The position numbers were made by a program, and so were the translations under genes. From an uncultured Oxalicibacterium sp. (GTDB lineage: Bacteria > Pseudomonadota > Gammaproteobacteria > Burkholderiales > Burkholderiaceae_D): DNA of 39,196 nt. Positions 17,830-25,739 of the stretch are shown in pieces. The stretch's first letter is position 1. Each line of letters begins with the position of its first letter. Where the stretch lies: assembly GCF_913776015.1 (NCBI RefSeq), contig NZ_CAJYMD010000029.1, forward strand, positions 1 through 39,196. The letters run 5' to 3'. The notes beneath the pieces are model-generated. The model had not been told where the DNA came from. It saw only the letters and a list, made by a program, of their open reading frames with translations, and ran no database searches.

Positions 17830-18795
17830 ATGCTCATCAACTGCGTTGCCTATCAGGACGGCAACAAGCTGGCCGACATTCCGGTCGAACAGATCAGCGA
17901 TTATCTGCAAAAGCCCAATTGCTTTGTCTGGGTGGCGCTCAAGGATGCCAGCCATGACGAACTGACGCAGATGCAGCAGGAATTCAACCTGCATGAATTG
18001 GCAGTCGAAGATGCACACCATGGCCATCAGCGCGCCAAGATCGAAGAATACGGTGACTCGCTGTTTGCCGTGGTACCGACGGTGGAAATGGTCGACGGTA
18101 AATTGCAGCGCGGCGAGCTCGATATCTTTGCAGGTCCCAACTATGTGCTCTCGGTACGCAGTCACAGCCAGCATGGTTTCCTTGGCGTACGCGCGCGTTG
18201 CGAACAAGAACCCGAACAGATGCGCAAAGGCTCAGCCTTCGTGCTCTATGCGCTGATGGATGCGGTGGTGGATCGCTACTTCCCGGTGGTGGAAGCACTG
18301 GAAGCGCATCTCGATCGCATCGAAGGCAGCATCTTCCAGACACAGCAGCAACGCGACAACATCGAACAGCTTTACGACCTCAAACGCGATGTCGTCATGC
18401 TCAAGCACATCGTCGCACCACTGATGGAAGCAGTAGGGCGCCTGTATGGCGGGCGTGTGCCGCCGCTTTGTGAAAGCACGCGCGATTACTTCCGCGATGT
18501 GGGCGATCACCTGTACCGCATCAATGCGCTGACCGATGCCATCCGCGACACGATTGCCACGGCGATCCAGGTGCATCTGTCGATGGTGGCGATCGAGGAA
18601 ACCGAAGTGAACAAAAGATTGGCCGCCTGGGCTGCCATTTTCGCCGTCGCCACTGCATTCTTTGGCCTATGGGGCATGAACTTCAAGTACATGCCCGAAC
18701 TGGACTGGCGCTTTGGCTATCCGATGGCGATCGGCATGGTGGTCGTGGTGTGCGGTTATCTGTATTACCGCTTCCGCAAGTCGGGCTGGCTCTAG
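17830..18795 (+). CDS. corA: CorA family divalent cation channel
   Basis: A CorA-type magnesium/cobalt channel of 321 residues, expected to form pentamers in the inner membrane. The ATG at 17830 (MLINCVAYQDG) has GGAGA seven bases upstream; the longer frame from 17659 overlaps the preceding peptidase gene and is rejected. The soluble N-terminal domain includes the VEDAHHGHQRAKIEEYGD segment, a long stalk helix follows, and the C-terminus has two membrane helices with the signature GMNF at about 282-285 (LWGMNFKYMPEL). A TATACT hexamer at 17781-17786 may be its -10 element. The basic tail ends YYRFRKSGWL. Confidence 0.93.
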   Translation: MLINCVAYQDGNKLADIPVEQISDYLQKPNCFVWVALKDASHDELTQMQQEFNLHELAVEDAHHGHQRAKIEEYGDSLFAVVPTVEMVDGKLQRGELDIFAGPNYVLSVRSHSQHGFLGVRARCEQEPEQMRKGSAFVLYALMDAVVDRYFPVVEALEAHLDRIEGSIFQTQQQRDNIEQLYDLKRDVVMLKHIVAPLMEAVGRLYGGRVPPLCESTRDYFRDVGDHLYRINALTDAIRDTIATAIQVHLSMVAIEETEVNKRLAAWAAIFAVATAFFGLWGMNFKYMPELDWRFGYPMAIGMVVVVCGYLYYRFRKSGWL

Positions 18796-18810
18796 CCTCG
18801 GGAAGAGGTT

Positions 18811-20421
18811 CTACTGCTTGCCCTGCACGATGTCGAGCGCAACCGCTTCCGCGACGCGAATGCCATCGATGGCAGCAGACATGATACCGCCGGCATAACC
18901 CGCACCTTCGCCAGCCGGGTACAGACCGCGCGTGTTCAGGCTTTGCAGATTCTGATCGTTGCGCTTGATACGTACCGGTGAAGAGGTCCGTGTTTCGATG
19001 CCGGTCAGCACCGCATCATGCATCGAAAAACCCTTGATCTGCTTGTCAAAGGCCGTCAGCGCTTCGCGGATGGCGTCGATGGCGTAATAGGGCAGGGACG
19101 GATTCAGGTCACCCAGTTTGACGCCCGGCTTATACGACGGTTGCACCTTGCCGAATGCCGTCGAAGGCTTGTTCGCGATGAAGTCACCGACCAGTTGGCC
19201 CGGCGCATCGTAATTGCTGCCACCAAGTTCAAACGCACGCGATTCCCAGAAGCGCTGCATTTCCATGCCAGCCAGAGGTCCGCCCGGATAATCGTCGGGC
19301 GTAATGCCAACCACGATACCGGCATTGGCGTTGCGTTCGTTGCGCGAATACTGACTCATGCCATTGGTGACGACACGGCCCGGCTCGGACGTCGCTGCCA
19401 CCACGGTACCGCCCGGGCACATACAAAAACTGTAGACGCCACGTCCGTTGCTGGCGTGATGCACGAGCTTGTAGTCTGCCGCACCGAGAATCGGATGACC
19501 GGCGCTGGGACCAAAACGGCAGGCATCGATCAGCGATTGCGGATGCTCGATGCGGAACCCCATCGAGAACGGTTTGGCTTCCATATAAACACCACGCTTG
19601 TGCAGCATCTCGAAGGTATCGCGCGCACTGTGACCGATCGCCAGCACGACATGATCACTGTCGATCTGTGTACCGTCCGACAGGATCAGGCTGCGCATCC
19701 GACCGTCTTCGATCAGCACGTCGTCAACGCGGGCCTCGAAACGGAATTCGCCGCCGAGCTGCACGATCTTCGCGCGCATGAGTTCGATCATCTTCACCAG
19801 ACGGAAGGTACCGATGTGCGGCTTGCTGACATACATGATTTCCGGTGGCGCATCGGCAGCGACGAACTCTGTCAGCACCTTGCGGCCATAATGCTTGGGG
19901 TCCTTGACCTGCGTCCACAACTTGCCGTCAGAGAAAGTCCCCGCACCGCCTTCGCCGAACTGCACGTTCGATTCCGGCTGCAGCTCGCGCTTGCGCCACA
20001 AGCCCCAGGTATCCTTGGTCCGCTCGCGCACAACCTTGCCGCGCTCCAGAATGATCGGTTTGAAGCCCATTTCGGCCAGAATCAGCGCGGCGAAAAGACC
20101 GCACGGTCCGAAACCGATTACGACAGGTCGTGTCTTCAATTCGGTTGGCGCCTGCGCTACATGCTTGTAGCTGGTATCGGGCGTCAACGAAACATGGCGA
20201 TTGCCTTTTTTTCGCTTCAGTACTGCCGCTTCATTCTTTACTTCCACATCGAGCGTATAGACCAGCGCTATCGCGCTGCGCTTGCGCGCATCGTAACCGC
20301 GCCGAAACACCGTATGCGACAGCAGATCGCCACGCGCAATGCCGAGATGCGCGATGATGGCCGCAATCAGGTCGTCATCGGCGTGGTCGAGGGGAAGTTG
20401 AACGTCGGTCAGTCGCAGCAT
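18811..20421 (-). CDS. FAD-dependent dehydrogenase (COG2509-type)
   Basis: A 536-residue flavoprotein of the uncharacterised FAD-dependent dehydrogenase group. The ATG at 20421 (MLRLTDVQLPLD) has GGAA eight bases upstream. An N-terminal domain of about 90 residues (ending near the lysine-rich LKRKKGNRH) precedes a Rossmann dinucleotide-binding motif VVIGFGPCGLFAALILAEMG. A second FAD contact is ALVGH-like (VVLAIGHSARDTF), and the C-terminal FAD motif reads LYPAGEGAGYAGGIMSAAIDGIRVAE. A redox role is certain from the fold; the substrate is unknown. It is a single gene, convergent with corA (15 bp apart). Confidence 0.88.
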   Translation of the reverse strand: MLRLTDVQLPLDHADDDLIAAIIAHLGIARGDLLSHTVFRRGYDARKRSAIALVYTLDVEVKNEAAVLKRKKGNRHVSLTPDTSYKHVAQAPTELKTRPVVIGFGPCGLFAALILAEMGFKPIILERGKVVRERTKDTWGLWRKRELQPESNVQFGEGGAGTFSDGKLWTQVKDPKHYGRKVLTEFVAADAPPEIMYVSKPHIGTFRLVKMIELMRAKIVQLGGEFRFEARVDDVLIEDGRMRSLILSDGTQIDSDHVVLAIGHSARDTFEMLHKRGVYMEAKPFSMGFRIEHPQSLIDACRFGPSAGHPILGAADYKLVHHASNGRGVYSFCMCPGGTVVAATSEPGRVVTNGMSQYSRNERNANAGIVVGITPDDYPGGPLAGMEMQRFWESRAFELGGSNYDAPGQLVGDFIANKPSTAFGKVQPSYKPGVKLGDLNPSLPYYAIDAIREALTAFDKQIKGFSMHDAVLTGIETRTSSPVRIKRNDQNLQSLNTRGLYPAGEGAGYAGGIMSAAIDGIRVAEAVALDIVQGKQ

Positions 20422-20830
20422 GCTTGATTTCCAGCCAACCCGAAAAGAATGCCTTGCCACCAGGGTTGAATCGGTCGGCAACCCGCTATTTTACTCCAGC
20501 GCCCGAGCCGTCAAAGCCTTCCCACCTGCGCGCCGAACTGGATTGCTACAGCAAACTTGGGATGCTCGGTACGCACGAAAGATGAACGTCCGCGCGCAAC
20601 TGTCATCGCCCACTGGATGCAACATCGTAGAAAAATGTTCGTAAACGGCTGCATCTATCTAGTATGCGATGCCCGCGCCTTGTATGCCTTAGCGGATACG
20701 CATTCTCTCAACACCCCAACCAGCAAACCCAGCGCAGTTTGCCGCCATGATGAAGCCGATTGTTCTTGCCCGGCGTTTGTTGGACAATGGCGCTCGGCAC
20801 GAAACCTCGCGCCATCCTTCAGCCCAGCCA
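20422..20830. other. Intergenic region without a supported gene
   Basis: About 410 bp between the divergent FAD dehydrogenase and SET-domain genes. Open frames here are short, lack ribosome-binding sites and look like chance frames. Promoters for both genes should lie here, but no convincing -35/-10 pair was found. Confidence 0.5.
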
Positions 20831-21337
20831 ATGCCGACACTCATGAGCGCATCCAGCAAGCCCAAATCCGCCCCGACACCTGCAGACAAACCCTACATCA
20901 TCGTTCGCAATTCGCCGATCCACGGTCGTGGCGTCTTTGCCGCGCGCAAGATACCGGCTGATACCTTGCTCATCGAATACGAAGGCGAACGCATCAGCGA
21001 GAAGGAAGCCAGCCGCCGCATGGGCGCTGATCCGGAAAATCCTTTTCACACTTTTTTCTTCAGTCTGGAAAGCGGCAAGCTTATCGATGGCGGCGACAAC
21101 GGCAGCGATGCGCGCTGGATCAACCATGCCTGCGAACCGAACTGCGAAGCGCGCGAAGAAAAAGGGCGCGTCTACATCTATTCGCTGCGTGACATCAAAA
21201 AGGGCGAGGAATTGAATTACGACTATGGTCTGGTGCTGGACGAACGCTATACCAAAAAGGTCAAAAAAAACTACGAATGTCGCTGTGGTGCGCCGACTTG
21301 CCGCCACACGATGCTGGCACCGAAGAAAAACCGTTGA
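20831..21337 (+). CDS. SET domain protein (lysine methyltransferase-like) with post-SET motif
   Basis: A 168-residue protein made almost entirely of a SET domain, the fold of SAM-dependent protein lysine methyltransferases. Seen in order are NSPIHGRGVFAARKIPADTLLIEYEGE (SET-N), RWINHACEPNCEA (the NHxCxPN SAM-binding and knot motif), GEELNYDYG (catalytic tyrosine region), and a C-terminal CRCGAPTCR, which matches the zinc-binding post-SET signature CxCxxxxC. Starts at 20831 or 20843 (MSASSKPKS) fit; an upstream frame from 20747 adds a basic stretch with little support. The bacterial substrate is unknown; DNA-binding proteins or ribosomal proteins are possible. A terminator follows directly. 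Confidence 0.88.
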   Translation: MPTLMSASSKPKSAPTPADKPYIIVRNSPIHGRGVFAARKIPADTLLIEYEGERISEKEASRRMGADPENPFHTFFFSLESGKLIDGGDNGSDARWINHACEPNCEAREEKGRVYIYSLRDIKKGEELNYDYGLVLDERYTKKVKKNYECRCGAPTCRHTMLAPKKNR

Positions 21338-21350
21338 TTAAAAAAGAGAC

Positions 21351-21383
21351 AAAAAAGCCGGGCAATACTGCCCGGCTTTTTTA
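21351..21383 (+). terminator. Rho-independent terminator after the SET-domain gene
   Basis: A perfect 8-bp stem (GCCGGGCA, 21357-21364, with TGCCCGGC, 21369-21376) and a 4-nt loop ATAC are followed by six T residues. The left side is flanked by six A residues, so it could also act on the other strand. Confidence 0.92.
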
Positions 21384-21667
21384 TTGCCCGCTAATTTTCC
21401 GCTTCATGCAAGCCACTCATGTCGACTTCACAATACTCTCGCGGTCGCATTTGCTCCAAATCTTCCCTGATTAAGATCTGCAGCATCAACACTCAGAAGA
21501 CCGGCAATTACCCGTAAAGCAACAAATATCTTGCCGAAAAGAATATTTTTCCCATCAAGATGCCATTCACTCTAGAAGAGAACTTTCAAAGAGACAAAAA
21601 AGCGACAACTTGAGCATGCCAATATTGCATTACGTTATTCACTATTTCGATAACTGATATGGCAAAA
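21384..21667. other. AT-rich intergenic stretch with no gene seen
   Basis: About 285 bp upstream of the small-RNA pair. It is visibly richer in A and T than the rest of the window. Open frames are short and unsupported, and no hairpin with a T-run is seen. It may hold regulatory sites or decayed sequence. Confidence 0.5.
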
Positions 21668-21672
21668 GGAAA

Positions 21673-21702
21673 TTGGCTTGTAAACCTTGCCATCCCTATA
21701 CT
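21673..21702 (+). promoter_or_regulatory. Sigma70-like promoter of sRNA copy 1
   Basis: TTGGCT (21673-21678) and TATACT (21697-21702) are separated by 18 bp. The same pair with the same spacing precedes copy 2. A start around G21709 is predicted. Confidence 0.75.
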
Positions 21703-21708
21703 TCAGTT

Positions 21709-21771
21709 GTCTCCTCTATGTCTCCTCCTTTGATATAGATTTAGCCCGCTCCACCGAGCGGGCTTTTTTTT
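21709..21771 (+). ncRNA. Putative anti-Shine-Dalgarno small RNA, copy 1
   Basis: A predicted RNA of about 63 nt. Its 5' half forms a stem of 8 pairs (21715-21722, TCTATGTC, with 21732-21739, GATATAGA; one G-U pair) whose 9-nt loop is UCCUCCUUU (21723-21731). The loop contains CCUCCUUU, identical to the anti-Shine-Dalgarno of 16S rRNA, so the RNA could pair with ribosome-binding sites of mRNAs. The 3' half is a terminator: AGCCCGCTC (21743-21751) with GAGCGGGCT (21756-21764), loop CACC, then eight T residues. No open frame fits. I recall an Rfam family called betaproteobacteria toxic small RNA, found by toxicity of cloned fragments; this pair probably belongs to it or to a sister family. Confidence 0.85.
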
Positions 21772-21773
21772 GC

Positions 21774-21873
21774 TTGTCCGCCGACAGCCTTCAGGAAGCA
21801 TTTTGTAGGCAACTGAATCACCAATCTGTAACCGATCAAGTTATTTGAATTGTGAATATCGGATATCAGAAAT
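21774..21873. other. Spacer between the two sRNA copies
   Basis: A 100-bp spacer with no open frame or hairpin of note. It isolates the two transcription units, each with its own promoter and terminator. Confidence 0.5.
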
Positions 21874-21878
21874 GGAAA

Positions 21879-21908
21879 TTGGCTTGTAAACATGCCGATC
21901 CCTATACT
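21879..21908 (+). promoter_or_regulatory. Sigma70-like promoter of sRNA copy 2
   Basis: TTGGCT (21879-21884) and TATACT (21903-21908) are separated by 18 bp, as in copy 1, although the spacer bases differ. Predicted start near G21915. Confidence 0.75.
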
Positions 21909-21914
21909 TCAGTT

Positions 21915-21977
21915 GTCTCCTCTATGTCTCCTCCTTTGATATAGATTCAGCCCGCTCTCTTTAGCGGGCTTTTTTTT
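21915..21977 (+). ncRNA. Putative anti-Shine-Dalgarno small RNA, copy 2
   Basis: A predicted RNA of about 63 nt, equal in layout to copy 1. The 5' stem (21921-21928 with 21938-21945) and its loop UCCUCCUUU (21929-21937) are identical to copy 1. The terminator stem is AGCCCGCT (21949-21956) with AGCGGGCT (21963-21970), with a 6-nt loop CTCTTT in place of CACC, followed by eight T residues. Changes that leave both stems intact argue that each copy is a working gene. The unit points toward the 3' end of tag, which is transcribed the other way and ends 88 bp further on. Confidence 0.85.
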
Positions 21978-22064
21978 GCCCTTTTTTCCCTTTTCCTGCT
22001 CTACCAGTAGCCGTTCCAAAGCGAATGACCATCCTGCCGTCCGGCAATCAAGCGCTGACTTTCC

Positions 22065-22631
22065 TCATTTCTTCTTGTGCAAGTAGCAATCGCGCGCATG
22101 ATCGTTGACCATGCCGATCGCCTGCATGTAAGCGTAGACGATGGTCGAGCCGACGAATTTGAAGCCACGCTTGCCCAGATCCTTGGACAAGCGATCCGAC
22201 AATTCGGTACGGGCCGGCGTTTCAGACGTGTGTTCACGCGTATTCAGGATCGGCTTGCCATCCACATAGGCCCACAAAAAGGGATCGAGTCCACCGAGGT
22301 CATCGCGTAAACGCAGATACGCTTGCGCATTGGTGATGGTTGCCGCCACCTTCAGGCGATTGCGCACGATGCCGGGATTGGCGAGTAATTCAGCTACCTT
22401 GGCATCGTCGTAACGGGCGATTCTTTCTGCATCCCATTCATCAAAAGCCGCACGATAATTTTCGCGCTTGTTGAGGATGGTGATCCAGCTCAGACCAGCC
22501 TGTGCGCCTTCCAGATTCAAGAGTTCGAACAACTTGAGCTCGTCATGACACGGTACGCCCCATTCTTCATCGTGGTAGCGGACATACAAGGGATTGGCCA
22601 GATTCACCCAGGTGCAACGCGCGACACTCAT
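22065..22631 (-). CDS. tag: DNA-3-methyladenine glycosylase I
   Basis: Tag removes 3-methyladenine from alkylated DNA, leaving an abasic site for base excision repair. The 188-residue form starts at the ATG at 22631 (MSVARCTWV) with GGAA upstream; a TTG at 22652 is the alternative. Family features are the N-terminal cysteine in RCTWV and the YHDEEWGVPCHDELKLFELL segment, GAQAGLSWITILNKRENYR, FKFVGSTIVYAYMQAIGMVNDH, and the C-terminal H-x3-C pair (DHARDCYLHKK) that completes the zinc snap. It is a single gene, divergent from the next flavoprotein gene. Confidence 0.95.
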   Translation of the reverse strand: MSVARCTWVNLANPLYVRYHDEEWGVPCHDELKLFELLNLEGAQAGLSWITILNKRENYRAAFDEWDAERIARYDDAKVAELLANPGIVRNRLKVAATITNAQAYLRLRDDLGGLDPFLWAYVDGKPILNTREHTSETPARTELSDRLSKDLGKRGFKFVGSTIVYAYMQAIGMVNDHARDCYLHKKK

Positions 22632-22803
22632 GACGATTTCCGATTCGCTCAATTCAACAAGTCGTCATTATCGCCGAGCCTGCATTGAGGGCGCTTGATA
22701 AAATGGCGCTTTCCAAAGCTTTCTCTTTTTTCATGCGCTGCGTCTATCTTTCCACGTCATCCTTGGTCACATCCCGTATCGGCTCAACGATGCCGGTTAA
22801 ACC

Positions 22804-24063
22804 ATGCAGGCAATGACGTACACGACAGAACATTGCGACGTTGCCATCATCGGTGGCGGCCCGGCAGGCTTGATGGCGGCGGAAACCATTTCTGCCAGCG
22901 GCCATGCAGTGCATCTATACGATGCAATGCCTTCGGTAGGGCGCAAGTTTCTACTCGCTGGCAAAGGCGGCATGAACCTCACGCATGCGGAACCGAGCGC
23001 GCAATTTCACGCGCGCTATGGTCAACGCAGCGCCACGCTTACACCCATGCTGCATGCCTTCGGTGCAGATGCGGTACGCGACTGGACAAAGGGACTGGGC
23101 ATCGATACCTTCGTCGGCAGCTCGCAGCGCGTCTTCCCGACCGATATGAAAGCTGCGCCCTTGCTGCGCGCCTGGCTCAAACGTCTGCGTGAAAGTGGCG
23201 TGCAATTCCACATGCGGCATCGCTGGATGGGCTGGGACGAGCACCAGGCATTGCGTTTTGCCACGCCTGACGGTGAACGCCATGTGCAAGCCAATGCCGT
23301 TGTATTGGCACTTGGCGGCGGTAGTTGGGCGCGATTGGGATCGGATGGCGCATGGCTGCCATTGCTGCTGGATGCAGGTATCGCGAGCACACCGCTCAAA
23401 CCGGCCAACTGCGGTTTCGATATCGCTTGGAGCGAACATTTCCGTAGCCGCTTTGCCGGGCAACCATTGAAATCCGTGATCGCCCGTTGCACGGATACCA
23501 GGGAACAACTGCACACGCGGCAAGGTGAATGTGTCATCAGCGAAAGCGGCATCGAAGGCGGCCTGATCTATGCACTGTCTGCTTTCCTGCGTGATCGGAT
23601 TGACCTTGACGGCCACGCCACACTAACGCTGGATCTGGCGCCGGGCAAATCGGCCGAACGCGTGCTGGATGAAGTCAGTCAACCGCGTGGCGCACGCTCC
23701 TTATCCAGCCATCTGCAAAGCAAGGTCGGCATCACGGGCGTCAAGAGCGGTTTGTTGCGCGAAGTCTTGAGCAAGGAAGCCTTTGCCGATCCTCATCAAT
23801 TGGCTGCTGCCATCAAGGCACTGCCACTGACGCTCGTTGCAACGCGGCCGATTGACGAAGTCATCAGCAGCGCCGGTGGCGTGTTGTTCGAATCGCTGGA
23901 CGAAAACTTGATGGCGCACGCCATGCCTGGCGTTTTCTGCGCAGGCGAAATGCTGGACTGGGAAGCCCCGACCGGCGGCTATTTGCTCACTGCCTGCTTC
24001 GCCAGTGGCCGCCGTGCGGGCGACGGCGTCACCGCGTGGCTCAAGCATCGCTCAGCACGCTGA
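22804..24063 (+). CDS. TIGR03862-type NAD(P)/FAD-dependent flavoprotein
   Basis: A 419-residue flavoprotein of the HI0933/BaiN-like group, closest in pattern to TIGR03862. The FAD-binding motif VAIIGGGPAGLMAAETISASGH is followed by VGRKFLLAGKGGMNLTHAEP, the group signature. A second glycine-rich stretch is ALGGGSWARLGSDG, and the C-terminal FAD contact reads MPGVFCAGEMLDWEAPTGGYLLTACFASGRRAGDGV. The enzyme is cytosolic and its substrate is unknown. The start may be 22804 or the next ATG at 22813 (MTYTTEHCDV). Its 3' end is 4 bp from that of the convergent AI-2E-type permease gene. Confidence 0.9.
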   Translation: MQAMTYTTEHCDVAIIGGGPAGLMAAETISASGHAVHLYDAMPSVGRKFLLAGKGGMNLTHAEPSAQFHARYGQRSATLTPMLHAFGADAVRDWTKGLGIDTFVGSSQRVFPTDMKAAPLLRAWLKRLRESGVQFHMRHRWMGWDEHQALRFATPDGERHVQANAVVLALGGGSWARLGSDGAWLPLLLDAGIASTPLKPANCGFDIAWSEHFRSRFAGQPLKSVIARCTDTREQLHTRQGECVISESGIEGGLIYALSAFLRDRIDLDGHATLTLDLAPGKSAERVLDEVSQPRGARSLSSHLQSKVGITGVKSGLLREVLSKEAFADPHQLAAAIKALPLTLVATRPIDEVISSAGGVLFESLDENLMAHAMPGVFCAGEMLDWEAPTGGYLLTACFASGRRAGDGVTAWLKHRSAR

Positions 24064-24067
24064 ACAC

Positions 24068-25090
24068 TTACACGAGGCCGCGCACAGCCAGTTCGCGTTT
24101 GATGTAAGCATAAAAAACCGGTGCCGCAATCAGTCCCGGAATACCGAACATCGATTCCATAACCAGCATCGCCGCCAGTAATTCCCAGGTCTTGGCATCG
24201 ATGTGATGACCGATGATGCGCGCGTTGAGAAAGTATTCCAGCTTGTGAATACCAATCAGGAACAACAGCGAAATCAACGCGATGTGCAGCGAATGCGAGA
24301 GACCAATCACCACCAGAATCGTATTCGATACCAGATTGCCGATTACCGGCAGCAAGCCGACCAGAAAGGTCACCGCGACCATGGTTTTGCGTAGCGGCAG
24401 ATGGACATCGCACAAGGGCAGGATCACCAGCAGATAGATGCCGGTCAACACGGCGTTGATGGCGGCAATGCGTACCTGCGCAAATACCACGTTGCGAAAT
24501 GCGACATGCAAGGTCACCACGCGCGCGTGCAGGGCGGCGGCCAACGGACGAAACACCGGCTGCGTCGTCGTATCGTACAGCGCGGCCATCGCACCGATGA
24601 TCATGCCAATCAGGATGTGTGCGAGGATGCGACCAGCGGTGGCGCCGATGGTGCGCGCTTCCAGCGTATGCGCATGCAGCCAGTCCACCACCATCGTGCG
24701 CAATGCTTCGGCATCGACTGGCACATAAGCGGCCAGCCAGTCCGGAATCTGCCCGCGCGTGGCATCGATGACATCGGCCAATTTCTTGAACAGCACCTGC
24801 ACGCTGCCGACATCGCTACGCAAATAGGTCACGCCCGCCCAGATCAGCGCAGTCAACACCGTAACGATCAAGGCACTGAGCAAGGCGACGACAAACATGC
24901 GCGCACGCCGGCCGACCAGCTTACGGCCCAGGCGCGGCGCCAACAATTGCACCAGCGAATACACCAGCAGGCCGGAGAACAGGGCGGCCAGCAAGCCCTG
25001 ATGCAGCACCACGAACAGTGCCAGCGCTGCCAGCACATACGAGGCCAATACGATGGCGTCCGGACGTGATTGGGATGAACCGTCAGGCAT
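24068..25090 (-). CDS. AI-2E family transporter (PerM/TqsA-like permease)
   Basis: A polytopic inner-membrane protein of 340 residues with about eight hydrophobic helices. The overall layout fits the AI-2E transporter family: two N-terminal helices, a hairpin, a long extracytoplasmic domain (about 95-155) and a C-terminal bundle with FLVGLLPVIGNLVSN and IGHHIDAKTWELLAAMLVMESMFGIPGLIAAPVFYAYIKREL. Members export autoinducer-2, or act in Na+/H+ exchange or other export; the name does not establish the substrate. It starts 9 bp after the creA stop on the same strand and is probably cotranscribed with it. Confidence 0.88.
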   Translation of the reverse strand: MPDGSSQSRPDAIVLASYVLAALALFVVLHQGLLAALFSGLLVYSLVQLLAPRLGRKLVGRRARMFVVALLSALIVTVLTALIWAGVTYLRSDVGSVQVLFKKLADVIDATRGQIPDWLAAYVPVDAEALRTMVVDWLHAHTLEARTIGATAGRILAHILIGMIIGAMAALYDTTTQPVFRPLAAALHARVVTLHVAFRNVVFAQVRIAAINAVLTGIYLLVILPLCDVHLPLRKTMVAVTFLVGLLPVIGNLVSNTILVVIGLSHSLHIALISLLFLIGIHKLEYFLNARIIGHHIDAKTWELLAAMLVMESMFGIPGLIAAPVFYAYIKRELAVRGLV

Positions 25091-25099
25091 CGTCGCCTC

Positions 25100-25585
25100 T
25101 TATTTGGCAAATGGAATCGGATTGCTGCGTGGTACCGGCACCGCCGTCACGGCATTCTGAGGACTGCCATCGATGAGCTTGTCGGAATAGGTCAGGTAAA
25201 CCAGTGTATTTCGTGCCGGGTCCACCACGCGAACGATGTGCAGCCGCTTGAAGAGAATGGACGTGCGCTCGGAAAACACGTTTTCCTGCTGCGGCAACTT
25301 GCCCTTGAATTGCAGCGTGTCACCCACCTGACGGCAGGCAATCGATGCATCGGATTTATCTTCTGCCAGACCGACAGTGCCGCTAATGCCACCCGTGCGT
25401 GCACGCGAGACAAAGCAGGTAATGCCGTGTACCTTGGGATCGTCATAGGCTTCGATCACGATGCGATCGTTCTTGCCAAGAAAACGGAATACCGTGCTTA
25501 CTTCGCCGATCTGCTCGGCATGTACACTGCCCGCCACCAGCGTGGCTGCCAGCAGCATGGCGGTGGCGAATCTGTTTGCTTTCAT
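25100..25585 (-). CDS. creA: CreA family periplasmic protein
   Basis: A 161-residue exported protein of the CreA family, whose function is not known. The ATG at 25585 has GGAG seven bases upstream and starts a signal peptide (cleavage near VHA, about residue 23); the longer frame from 25669 has none of these. The family pattern is clear: EQIGEVSTVFRFLGKNDRIVIEAYDDPKVHGITCFVSRAR, GGISGTVGLAEDKSDASIACRQVG, and SILFKRLHIVRVVDPARNTLVYLTYSDKLIDGSPQNAVTAVP. Two cysteines (in GITCFVS and IACRQVG) may form a disulfide. It is the first gene of a leftward pair with the AI-2E-type permease. Confidence 0.93.
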   Translation of the reverse strand: MKANRFATAMLLAATLVAGSVHAEQIGEVSTVFRFLGKNDRIVIEAYDDPKVHGITCFVSRARTGGISGTVGLAEDKSDASIACRQVGDTLQFKGKLPQQENVFSERTSILFKRLHIVRVVDPARNTLVYLTYSDKLIDGSPQNAVTAVPVPRSNPIPFAK

Positions 25586-25739
25586 TCTTCTTCTCCAGAG
25601 GCATGTCACATCGATGCATTGCTGCCCGTTGGTGGTGACACATGCAGGTTCAACGCACGAGAGCAACAAAGGTTACGCAGCGTGGCATCGGCCAACAATG
25701 TCATAATCGCGCATCCCGCATTTTTCGACAGGAACCCAC

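Larger units (their letters stand above)
21668..21773 (+). repeat. Tandem sRNA repeat, copy 1
   Basis: First of two direct repeats of about 106 bp with a fixed offset of 206 bp (second copy 21874-21979). A 50-base core running from ATCCCTATAC to GATATAGATT is identical in both. The -35 region (GGAAATTGGCTTGTAAAC) is also identical. Differences are confined to the promoter spacer and the terminator loop, which suggests selection on the RNA. Confidence 0.95.
21874..21979 (+). repeat. Tandem sRNA repeat, copy 2
   Basis: Second of the two direct repeats, offset 206 bp from copy 1. The promoter hexamers, the 50-base core and the outer terminator stem are conserved; the terminator loop differs in sequence and size while pairing is kept. 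Confidence 0.95.

Noticed and set aside
19018-20427. Long plus-strand frame opposite the FAD dehydrogenase
   Set aside because: Antisense shadow in GC-rich DNA; no family pattern, and the dehydrogenase frame is clearly the coding one.
21679-21688. TTGTAAACC in the promoter spacer of sRNA copy 1, resembling a BirA half-site
   Set aside because: No inverted partner at the right distance, and copy 2 has TTGTAAACA; the match is likely chance.
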